From the NCBI GenBank assembly GCA_028688535.1, contig JAQTXY010000069.1, positions 1 through 8,023 on the forward strand: a stretch of 8,023 bases of DNA. The letters are read 5' to 3'. A model generated the notes under the pieces. It saw only the letters and a program-made list of their open reading frames with translations, ran no database searches and was not told where the DNA came from. Position numbers and translations under genes: made by a program. The first letter of the stretch is position 1; each line of letters opens with the position of its first letter. Positions 1-4,971 of this stretch are shown here, one piece after another. This DNA is from Methanothrix sp. (lineage in GTDB: Archaea; Halobacteriota; Methanosarcinia; Methanotrichales; Methanotrichaceae).

Positions 1-122
1 CATGGCTTGTACCTGGGAAAAGTCTCCTTTTCCAGGATGAGTGTATTTAATCCCTGCAAAGCCGCTGCTCGGGCGGCCGTTGATCCGGCCGGACCGCCAC
101 CTGCTACGATCAGATCGTACAT
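1..122 (-). CDS. Geranylgeranyl-reductase-family FAD-dependent oxidoreductase, N-terminal fragment
   Basis: The minus strand from 122 downwards encodes 40 complete codons that begin MYDLIVAGGGPAGS and end LEKETFPRYKP, with the next codon (TG-) cut by the window edge. The start holds a classic Rossmann FAD-binding motif (GGGPAGSTAAR), and the FPRYKP(C) segment about 20 residues later is typical of the geranylgeranyl reductase family. In archaea these enzymes mostly reduce double bonds of the isoprenoid chains of membrane lipids or of menaquinone/methanophenazine-like compounds; which one applies here cannot be told from the N-terminus. The start is the ATG at 120-122. No good Shine-Dalgarno precedes it, and a TATA-like box about 30 bases upstream fits a leaderless transcript. 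Only about a tenth of the expected protein (roughly 400 residues) is in view. Family confidence is high; the exact substrate is unknown. Confidence 0.85.
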   Translation of the reverse strand, partial: MYDLIVAGGGPAGSTAARAAALQGLNTLILEKETFPRYKP

Positions 123-148
123 TGCAGATGGTATATTGTATGATGAGA

Positions 149-156
149 CTATATTA
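149..156 (-). promoter_or_regulatory. Putative TATA box for the flavoprotein gene
   Basis: On the minus strand this reads TAATATAG, about 30 bases upstream of the ATG at 122. Archaeal TATA boxes normally sit about 26 bases before the transcription start, so transcription would begin within a few bases of the start codon. This agrees with the lack of a ribosome binding site. The region is AT-rich, so a chance match is possible. Confidence 0.35.
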
Positions 157-163
157 CTTTCTA

Positions 164-194
164 TTGTACAAATCAAGCAAAATTGTTTACAATT
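164..194. promoter_or_regulatory. Two TTGT-ACAA dyads upstream of the flavoprotein gene
   Basis: A perfect 8-base palindrome TTGTACAA (164-171) is followed by AATTGTTTACAATT (181-194), a 6+2+6 dyad sharing the TTGT/ACAA half-sites. Both lie just upstream of the putative TATA box of the minus-strand flavoprotein gene, where an archaeal activator or repressor could bind. The same 8-mer occurs again at 4413-4420, in front of another minus-strand gene. A regulatory role is inference. Confidence 0.3.
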
Positions 195-234
195 AAATTA
201 TTATGATTAACCAGTTTTAAATAATGTGCTATAA

Positions 235-540
235 ATCCGAGTGGTAGAAGCAACAACTCTGAGCGTTGGCAGCGTTCCTCTCTACCAAGCCTTCATCGAG
301 GCTATAAGAAAATAAGGTGCGGGTGTGGATATGCCTGAGGATGACCTCTTTCGGGCCACTGAAAGCCTGGCAAAACTGGGAACAAACTTAATGGCTATTC
401 ATACGGGAATAAACAGTATCTGCGTCGAGCGGCTGCGACGTCAGGGCGGACGCTTTGGTGGCGTTTGCAGCCGGGGCGGTGCCTTCATGATCGGCTGGAT
501 GCTTCATAACGGCAAAGAAAATATAGATCTCGCTCGCTAG
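235..540 (+). pseudogene. thiC: Decayed internal fragment of thiC (phosphomethylpyrimidine synthase)
   Basis: One frame reads VGSVPLYQAFIEAIRK, then a TAA stop (313-315), then GAGVDMPEDDLF, AIHTGIN, CSRGGAF and WMLHNGKEN. These match in order the conserved ThiC segments PVGTVPIYQA, VDM-DLF, IHCGV, SRGG and WMLHNEKENPLY. ThiC is the radical-SAM enzyme that turns aminoimidazole ribotide into the thiamine pyrimidine. The frame is the same on both sides of the stop, which falls where ThiC usually has a Tyr or similar residue before Gly-Ala, so it looks like a nonsense mutation (TAC/TAT to TAA). Family similarity starts near 235, just after another in-frame stop (232-234). It ends after KEN, followed by DLAR and a TAG. 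Only about 100 of some 430 residues remain; the N-terminal part and the C-terminal Cys cluster are absent. A short downstream reading frame (GTG at 325) is open but cannot make an active enzyme. Confidence 0.85.
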
Positions 541-1019
541 CCGAAGAATAGGCTATAGCCGAACTGAAGGAAGCTGGTGCTGGAGAGAAGGGCCTTTATT
601 TTGGCATTTGCCAGCCAGCTTTTTCCCTCAAAGCGAATTTGGCCTAAATCAGCCTGTTTCTTAAAAGCAGCTATTCGATCCTTAGATTTTCCTACCTCAT
701 TCAAGGCGCTTTGTGTGGTGGTTACTATGATTGATGGGTCGCTAATACCACCCTCAACGGTTTTCTCGATCCGTCCGCTCACGATATCCATACCCACGCG
801 AAATTCGCTACCATTTTCTCTGATCACGATTATGTTAACCTTCTCGCTGCCGACCATGCTCTTGAGGACTGTGGGAACATTATTGATCTGCTTATTATAC
901 GTATCAACATATTTTTGTGTAGTCGGCAGGTCAAATGAAAACCCATCTACCAAGGAGATAGAGAGCATCATCAGAACTACTAAAGAGAGAATCGTTTGTC
1001 TTCTTACAGGCATCTGCAT
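537..1019 (-). CDS. Secreted or membrane-anchored protein of unknown function (possible SCP2-like fold)
   Basis: This 160-residue protein begins with a basic segment (PVRRQ) and a hydrophobic stretch (residues 9-26), a likely Sec signal peptide or N-terminal anchor. The rest is soluble. A central part (RVGMDIVSGRIEKTVEG, then DPSIIVTTTQSALN) followed by DLGQIRFEGKSWLANAKIKALL resembles the strand-helix pattern and 'G-I-x-x-x-G' end of sterol-carrier-protein-2-like domains; this is a weak impression. The start is the ATG at 1017-1019; a second ATG two codons later is possible. AAAGGA lies about 11 bases upstream, but the TATA-like palindrome at 1041-1052 would put transcription start almost at the ATG, so the message may be leaderless. 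The gene converges on the thiC remnant and overlaps its final stop at a CTAG. An opposite-strand reading frame over the same bases has no family features and was not called. Confidence 0.65.
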   Translation of the reverse strand: MQMPVRRQTILSLVVLMMLSISLVDGFSFDLPTTQKYVDTYNKQINNVPTVLKSMVGSEKVNIIVIRENGSEFRVGMDIVSGRIEKTVEGGISDPSIIVTTTQSALNEVGKSKDRIAAFKKQADLGQIRFEGKSWLANAKIKALLSSTSFLQFGYSLFFG

Positions 1020-1040
1020 AATTTATACATTCCTTTGATT

Positions 1041-1052
1041 AGATATATATCT
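1041..1052. promoter_or_regulatory. Palindromic TATA-like box between divergent genes
   Basis: AGATATATATCT is a perfect 12-base palindrome in the 79-base gap between two divergent genes. Read to the left, its centre lies about 27 bases from the ATG at 1019, which gives a leaderless transcript. Read to the right, it would place the start of transcription near 1072 and leave about 25 bases of leader before the DUF373 ATG at 1099. One box could therefore serve both directions. Position and composition are visible in the sequence; promoter function is inferred. Confidence 0.5.
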
Positions 1053-1098
1053 TATCACTACAGAATCCTTTAAGTACAATCTTTTCAAATAGTAGCCT

Positions 1099-2202
1099 AT
1101 GGATGTCCTGGTGCTCTGTATTGACCGTGACAATGATTTAGGCCGCAAGGGCGGAGTCATAAGTCCGGTTGTGGGCAGGCAGGCCAATATTGATGCTGCC
1201 CTCAAGCTGGGCTTGGCCGATCCGGAGGATTCGGATGTCAATACCATCTTCGGAGGCATAAAGGTGCTGGATGAGCTTGCCCTCTCCGGCAAGACTGTAG
1301 AGATCGCCTCCCTGGCAGGCGACCTGAAGGTAGGATTGGTTTCTGACAGCAAGCTTGCCGCGCAGTTGGAAATGTTGCTGGAGCGCCTGCATCCTGACGG
1401 AGTGATCGTTGTCTCAGACGGAGCCGAGGACGAAGCCATTTTGCCTATCATTCATTCTCGTGTCAAAGTGAACGGGGTACGTCGAGTGCTGATCAAACAA
1501 AGTCCCAACCTGGAGAGCACTTACTATCTTCTCAAGCAGGTCTTTAACGATCCCAAGATCAGCCATACCGTCTTTATTCCTCCTGCTTTAGCTCTGCTTA
1601 TGTTTGCTATCTTTAGCTTGCTCGGCTACCCAAACGGCGCTGTAGTAGCCATTACCGGTGCAGTGGGCCTTTATCTGCTATTTCGGGGCCTGGGATTGGA
1701 CGATTCCATGGAAGAGGCCAAGCAGACTTTAAGAAAATCCCTTTATGCAGGTAAAATCGCATTTATAACCTATATTTTGGCGGCCATGTTAGTGGTCATC
1801 GCCACGGTAAGAGGATTTGCCTATTCCTGGCAGTATTACCATGAACCCATATCACCCGGAATCTTCATTCTGGTGATGATTTACCTTCATGAGAGCATCT
1901 GGTGGTATGTTGTAGCCGCCCTGTGTGTGGATTTGGGAAAGATTATGGATATGTACCTGGAGGGTTTGAGAGATGCTCGCACCATCTCCTATCTCTTTTT
2001 CCTGCTGGCAACTGGTCTTATCATCTGGTCTGCAACCGGCTTCATCCTGGCCAGCAATACGGACCTGAAATTCGGCATCGGTATGGTGGAATCTGTGCAA
2101 AATCTGGCCATATCAGCTATCGTCGCTATCCTCATAACCGTAATAGGGGTCAATGTATCCAAGCGTATTGCCGGAGACACACAAGAGCCGCTTGTTAAGT
2201 GA
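1099..2202 (+). CDS. DUF373 family integral membrane protein
   Basis: This 367-residue protein matches the archaeal DUF373 family. The N-terminal cytoplasmic domain (about 1-150) starts MDVLVLCIDRDNDLGRK and carries the hallmark segments GRQANIDAALKLGLADPEDSD and, later, DGVIVVSDGAEDE. The C-terminal half holds about six hydrophobic segments, roughly at residues 158-176, 181-198, 219-239, 252-277, 295-318 and 334-354. The function of the family is not known to me; it is broadly conserved in archaea, and the acidic, Asp-rich N-domain suggests nucleotide or metal handling at most. No clear Shine-Dalgarno precedes the ATG, which opens the conserved DVLVLCIDRD strand, so the start is well placed. 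The GXGXG protein follows 21 bases downstream (or 108 if its later start is used). Confidence 0.9.
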   Translation: MDVLVLCIDRDNDLGRKGGVISPVVGRQANIDAALKLGLADPEDSDVNTIFGGIKVLDELALSGKTVEIASLAGDLKVGLVSDSKLAAQLEMLLERLHPDGVIVVSDGAEDEAILPIIHSRVKVNGVRRVLIKQSPNLESTYYLLKQVFNDPKISHTVFIPPALALLMFAIFSLLGYPNGAVVAITGAVGLYLLFRGLGLDDSMEEAKQTLRKSLYAGKIAFITYILAAMLVVIATVRGFAYSWQYYHEPISPGIFILVMIYLHESIWWYVVAALCVDLGKIMDMYLEGLRDARTISYLFFLLATGLIIWSATGFILASNTDLKFGIGMVESVQNLAISAIVAILITVIGVNVSKRIAGDTQEPLVK

Positions 2203-2223
2203 TGGAAAATAAGGTAAAAAGCA

Positions 2224-3132
2224 ATGCTGCGAATTAATGCCTCTGGTGAGAGATGTCTTTGCGACTTTACCTTTGATTTTTTTTGGCAGCATAACGGCTC
2301 AAGACTAGACATGGATCAGACGGTAAGCGGCATCAGCTTTCGCAGAATGGTGCAGGGCCTGCGCCAAGGTGAGACGGTTGAGATCATGGGCGATGCAGGC
2401 AGCCGCCTGGGATCGAGTCTGGGTGTCGACCTTCTGCGACTGGGTGGAAAGGGCGGGCCTGTAGAGGGGACGGGCAAGATAATCGTGGACGGCAATGTGG
2501 GTAGCCACATGGGTATCTCCATGCTGCGAGGAGCAATCTATGTCTCAGGGGAGATAAAATCCCCTCTGGGAAATGTTGTGCAGGTACAATCCGATATGAC
2601 CGGCTACCGAATGTTTGTATCAGCTACGGAAATATTGGAAAAAGGCCTGACCGTTCTAGAGCCAAATACTGCCGATAAAAATGGTCTGACCATTTGTGAC
2701 GGCATTTTGAGGGATACTCTGGGAGCTAGAAATCCCACAGATAAAACCATCCGCCTGCAAGCTGATGCGGGAATGAGTACCGGAATACTCATGCGCTCCG
2801 GCCTAATTGTGGTTTTGGGGGATGCTGGCCAAAATACGGGGGTACTCATGCAGGGTGGCAGAATTGTGGTCCGAGGCAGATGCGGAGACTTCACGGGAGC
2901 GGAGATGCGTCGCGGCGAGATCCTGGTGGAGGGTGATGCGGGAAGCTTCACATGTGCTCACATGAGGGGGGGAGCGGTCTATGCTAGAGAGGGAAAGCCG
3001 CTGCCGCCTGTTTGCGTACAAATGCCAACATCCCAGGAGCTGTCAGCTATTGCCCAAGCTCTGAAGATTCCAATGCTACATGCCATGATGTATCGCAAAA
3101 TGAGCCTGCCAAATGATGATAAAATAAGATAA
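2224..3132 (+). CDS. Stand-alone GXGXG beta-helix protein (FwdC / glutamate synthase domain type)
   Basis: The protein has 302 residues from the ATG at 2224. It is built of Gly-rich repeats of the GXGXG type seen in formylmethanofuran dehydrogenase subunit C and the C-terminal domain of glutamate synthase. Four consecutive 19-residue units run from about residue 180 to 256 (for example DAGQNTGVLMQGGRIVVRG), with related units at 56-67 and 88-110. The YRG-WRGM signature of true FwdC is not seen, and no fwd/fmd neighbours are present, so it is probably not the subunit itself. Related archaeal proteins are often annotated 'tributyrin esterase', a label without support in this sequence. AAGGT lies 9 bases before the ATG at 2224. 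However, the first 29 residues are Phe/Cys-rich, unlike the family, and include a run of eight T (2277-2284); the ATG at 2311, opening MDQTVSGISFRRM, is a serious alternative start. The function is unknown. Confidence 0.85.
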   Translation: MLRINASGERCLCDFTFDFFWQHNGSRLDMDQTVSGISFRRMVQGLRQGETVEIMGDAGSRLGSSLGVDLLRLGGKGGPVEGTGKIIVDGNVGSHMGISMLRGAIYVSGEIKSPLGNVVQVQSDMTGYRMFVSATEILEKGLTVLEPNTADKNGLTICDGILRDTLGARNPTDKTIRLQADAGMSTGILMRSGLIVVLGDAGQNTGVLMQGGRIVVRGRCGDFTGAEMRRGEILVEGDAGSFTCAHMRGGAVYAREGKPLPPVCVQMPTSQELSAIAQALKIPMLHAMMYRKMSLPNDDKIR

Positions 3133-3153
3133 CAAAGAGCCTTCGCTCTTGTT
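3131..3153. terminator. Hairpin between convergent genes, probable shared terminator
   Basis: AACAAAGAGC and GCTCTTGTT form a nine-pair stem with one bulged A around a CTTC loop. It starts in the stop codon of the GXGXG gene and ends 4 bases before the stop codon of the converging winged-helix gene. ATTTCT follows on the plus strand. Placement between two stop codons in a 25-base gap suggests it ends transcripts from both sides. Archaeal termination relies mainly on oligo-T, so this remains an inference. Confidence 0.5.
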
Positions 3154-3157
3154 ATTT

Positions 3158-3523
3158 CTACGGCCTGAGCTTCTCAATGGCCAGGTCGCCATCAACCCCT
3201 ATCACTATAGAGAATATCCACTCACTGAGCTTGGCGCAATGCTCAGGAATGCACTCTTCGATGCAGCCAGCGCAAGGTTCAAAGGCGTCAAGAGCCAGTA
3301 GTGGATCGAAACGCCTGCCGCGAGGCTTAACTGTGCAACTGAGTCGATAGGTCCTGATGCCTTCTGCCGACTCAACCTCTCTGGTGATGAGATTATCTTT
3401 AAGGAGCTTGGCCACGATGCGGGAGCATTTTCGAGAATCGATCTTCAAAACCTTCCATAGATCGCTTTGCAAGGCTCCTTCAGGACGCGACTTTATATAC
3501 TCCAGCGCCTCCTCAGCAGACAT
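3158..3523 (-). CDS. Winged-helix protein with Cys cluster, TFE-beta/RPC39-like
   Basis: This 121-residue protein has an N-terminal winged-helix domain (about 1-65: EALEYIKSRPEGALQSDLWK, then SRKCSRIVAKLLKDNLITRE, a wing with VESAEGIRTYRL). The C-terminal part has four closely spaced cysteines, Cys84, Cys87, Cys91 and Cys96 (PCAGCIEECIPEHCAKLSEWI). Cys33 and Cys63 lie outside the cluster. The ending 'P-x-x-C-x-x-L-x-x-W-I' after a Cys group resembles the Fe-S domain of RNA polymerase III subunit RPC39 and its archaeal relative TFE-beta, a general transcription factor that helps open the promoter. I infer an Fe-S winged-helix transcription factor of that type; a zinc site or a specific regulator is the alternative. 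GAGAGGT lies just before the ATG, a good ribosome binding site. It is last in a four-gene minus-strand unit, 21 bases after the LSm gene. Confidence 0.7.
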   Translation of the reverse strand: MSAEEALEYIKSRPEGALQSDLWKVLKIDSRKCSRIVAKLLKDNLITREVESAEGIRTYRLSCTVKPRGRRFDPLLALDAFEPCAGCIEECIPEHCAKLSEWIFSIVIGVDGDLAIEKLRP

Positions 3524-3544
3524 TTCCTACCTCTCTAGTCATCT

Positions 3545-3769
3545 TCATTCAATTGGACTTATGAGAATAATATTGTTGCCACGCAGGATAACTGATCCTA
3601 AAGAGCGAGTCTTCTCGCCGCCTATCAGCTCCACGGTCTCCTGGAGGTGAAGGTTCAAGTATTCATCCACACTGTTGAGAATTCCTTCCAGAACATAGCG
3701 AGGTGAACCCTTCATCTCCACCTGAATCTTGCTGCCTACCAGACTCTGTACCTTTTTAGTTGGGAACAT
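3545..3769 (-). CDS. LSm (Sm-like archaeal) RNA-binding protein
   Basis: The protein has 74 residues, the usual size for an archaeal Sm-like protein. The Sm1 motif covers about residues 10-42, with the conserved 'G-x-L/I-x-x-x-D-x-Y-x-N-L' pattern visible as GILNSVDEYLNLHL. The Sm2 motif (about 57-72) ends LGSVILRGNNIILISP, with the RGNN that lines the uridine-binding pocket. Archaeal LSm proteins form six- or seven-membered rings that bind U-rich RNA and act in RNA processing and stability. The start ATG is preceded by AGAGGAG at a spacing of about 8 bases. It sits 63 bases after the Nfu gene and 21 bases before the winged-helix gene, in the same direction, so co-transcription is likely. The family call is very secure. 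Confidence 0.95.
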   Translation of the reverse strand: MFPTKKVQSLVGSKIQVEMKGSPRYVLEGILNSVDEYLNLHLQETVELIGGEKTRSLGSVILRGNNIILISPIE

Positions 3770-3832
3770 AAATCAGACTCCTCTGTAATTTGAATGTTTA
3801 ATCAATTTGCGCGATAGAATTGAGCGCAACCT

Positions 3833-4060
3833 TCAAGCGGAAATCACGCCTTTTACGCCCGCTACGTTCTTCATGAGTTCTTTCTCGATGAAATTTTTAA
3901 GCGTCATCTGAGAGAAAGGACAGCCTGCACAGTGCCCTTGCAGTTTTACCTTGACTATTCCATCCACTATATCGACGAGCTGAACATCTCCACCGTCTAC
4001 GCGAAGGCCTTCCCTGATCTTTTCCAGAGCGAACTCGACGTCATCCTTGAGGTTTTCCAT
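3833..4060 (-). CDS. Nfu-type (NifU C-terminal domain) iron-sulfur scaffold protein
   Basis: This 75-residue protein consists only of the NifU C-terminal domain. It begins with a helix (VEFALEKIREGLRVDGGDVQLV) followed by VKVKLQGHCAGCPFSQMTLKN, in which Cys44 and Cys47 form the CxxC that, in two subunits together, binds a 4Fe-4S cluster. Nfu proteins receive nascent clusters and deliver them to apo-proteins. The size is that of minimal archaeal and bacterial Nfu proteins. AAAGGAG lies about 12 bases before the ATG, overlapping the end of the upstream PII-like gene, whose stop is 7 bases away; the two are clearly in one operon. The predicted Fe-S winged-helix protein two genes downstream is a plausible client (inference). 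Confidence 0.95.
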   Translation of the reverse strand: MENLKDDVEFALEKIREGLRVDGGDVQLVDIVDGIVKVKLQGHCAGCPFSQMTLKNFIEKELMKNVAGVKGVISA

Positions 4061-4067
4061 GAATATT

Positions 4068-4394
4068 TCAGTCTCCTTTTACCTTTATAGATGTGACTTT
4101 GTGACCAATGATCGTGTACCTAATCCCTTTTAAAGCTTCCTCGAGCTGCTTTATGATCTTTTCGCACTTGTCGGAGCCGACGACTGTGTTGACCATAACT
4201 CCCGGCTCAGAGTGGTCCCGGATCGCTTTCAATGCCATATCAAGGTTCTCGCTCAGTCGAAAGGTCTTCCAGGTATTTGGCGCCATTCCTTGATACTCTA
4301 CAAGGTAAAATCCGGTAATACCCAGCTCTGTTAAGGTATTTATGACTCGAACCAGATGCTCGTGATCCACAAAAATCTTGACCATTGTCTTCAT
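4068..4394 (-). CDS. MJ1244-type small protein, PII-like fold
   Basis: The protein has 108 residues. The order of elements is strand (MVKIFVD), helix (HLVRVINTLTELGITG), strand (FYLVEYQGM), a loop (about 38-60), strand (GVMVNTVVG), helix (SDKCEKIIKQLEEALK) and a final strand. This is the ferredoxin-like layout of PII signalling proteins, and LGITGFYLVEYQGM is close to the PII beta-2/T-loop entry. I recognise it as the small archaeal family related to MJ1244; its ligand and partners are unknown. The usual uridylylated T-loop Tyr and the full PII signatures are not evident, so a nitrogen role should not be assumed. The ATG has AGGGGA 6-7 bases upstream and a TATA-like box at 4428-4435. It is the first gene of the minus-strand unit. 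Confidence 0.75.
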   Translation of the reverse strand: MKTMVKIFVDHEHLVRVINTLTELGITGFYLVEYQGMAPNTWKTFRLSENLDMALKAIRDHSEPGVMVNTVVGSDKCEKIIKQLEEALKGIRYTIIGHKVTSIKVKGD

Positions 4395-4427
4395 AGAGTT
4401 CCCCTATATCTATTGTACAATCAGACC

Positions 4428-4435
4428 TTAAATAA
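4428..4435 (-). promoter_or_regulatory. Putative TATA box of the PII-like/Nfu/LSm operon
   Basis: The minus strand reads TTATTTAA about 37 bases before the ATG at 4394. Transcription would start near 4406 and leave a leader of about 12 bases that holds the AGGGGA ribosome binding site. A TTGTACAA palindrome (4413-4420) lies between the box and the predicted start of transcription and could serve as an operator (inference). Confidence 0.45.
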
Positions 4436-4451
4436 CTTCGCGATTTTGACC

Positions 4452-4467
4452 GGATATTTTTTTATCC
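4452..4467 (+). promoter_or_regulatory. Putative TATA box of the cobalamin operon within a GGATA/TATCC dyad
   Basis: GGATA and TATCC flank a run of six T. The AT-rich core (TATTTTTTTAT) is centred about 32 bases before the cobZ ATG, so transcription would begin within a few bases of the start codon. No Shine-Dalgarno is seen before cobZ, which fits a leaderless message. The inverted GGATA/TATCC arms may be incidental. No cobalamin riboswitch could fit in so short a leader. Confidence 0.4.
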
Positions 4468-4491
4468 TACTACAGCTAACCTGTTCCCATC

Positions 4492-4971
4492 ATGGCCATG
4501 AGAGATATCAGAGATGTGCTGGACAGCATGGGAATACATGAAGAAGATATCGTATCCGCGGCAATGCAGCTTTACTTTCCTCATCCCGGTGTAGAGACTC
4601 GCGAAAAGGCGGAAGCCGTGTTTTTGCGGGAATTGGCTCTTGCCTTATCCGATCCCAATCTTGCGCTCCTTATTTACGCCGGTGTTCTGCTGGAGTCGGA
4701 GGGAGAGAGATGCAATCTTCCCAATCTGCGGTCCGACGACTATGAAAACGATCTGACCTGTCTTATCGCGGATGAGGTCTTGGGTCTTTCTATCGCCAAA
4801 TATGTGGGTGGCTACAAAGGGCTTTTCGATTACGTTCGCTACGACAAGGCCAAGCCGGGAATTCTCTCCCGCCTGGGCCCCTTCATGGATGATGTAGTTG
4901 CCGGGCTCATCGGGGGAGTGTCCGCCAATATGTATACCCGGGCGTCTCTGTCCGAAGGGAGCCAAGATTGA
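4492..4971 (+). CDS. cobZ: CobZ, alpha-ribazole phosphatase (PgpA-type family)
   Basis: This 159-residue protein matches archaeal CobZ. In methanogens CobZ replaces bacterial CobC and removes the phosphate from alpha-ribazole-5'-phosphate (or adenosylcobalamin-5'-phosphate) in the last steps of B12 synthesis. The family hallmark is the C-terminal half: ADEVLGLSIAKYVGGYKG (about 93-110), then a 'D-x-x-K-P-G-I-L-x-x-L-G-P-F-x-D-D' stretch (about 118-134) and AGLIGGVSANMY. These acidic residues also occur in phosphatidylglycerophosphatase A-type proteins, which is the main alternative name. Its position directly before cobS and cobY settles the role. Two Met codons (4492 and 4498) could start the protein; the first is used here. 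Without a ribosome binding site the message is probably leaderless. The stop overlaps the cobS start (TTGA). Confidence 0.9.
   Translation: MAMRDIRDVLDSMGIHEEDIVSAAMQLYFPHPGVETREKAEAVFLRELALALSDPNLALLIYAGVLLESEGERCNLPNLRSDDYENDLTCLIADEVLGLSIAKYVGGYKGLFDYVRYDKAKPGILSRLGPFMDDVVAGLIGGVSANMYTRASLSEGSQD

Noticed and set aside
325..540. Independent 71-residue protein starting at the GTG
   Set aside because: Its sequence is the middle of ThiC and the same frame continues upstream past a stop codon, so it is treated as part of the pseudogene.
577..1038. Plus-strand open frame of 153 codons opposite the secreted protein
   Set aside because: It has no family features, is rich in Ser, Phe and Ile as expected for an antisense shadow, and lacks a ribosome binding site; the minus-strand frame has a proper signal peptide.
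2224..3132. True formylmethanofuran dehydrogenase subunit C (fwdC)
   Set aside because: The Gly repeats match in type, but the YRG-WRGM signature and the fwd neighbours are missing.
160..4420. TCTATTGTACAA 12-mer at 160-171 and 4409-4420 as a true repeat element
   Set aside because: About two shared 12-mers are expected by chance in 8 kb; only the palindromic 8-mer in promoter positions was kept, as a low-interest finding.
4452..4491. Cobalamin riboswitch upstream of cobZ
   Set aside because: The leader is only a few bases long if the TATA assignment is right, there is no B12-box-like sequence, and the 97-base gap is shared with a divergent promoter.
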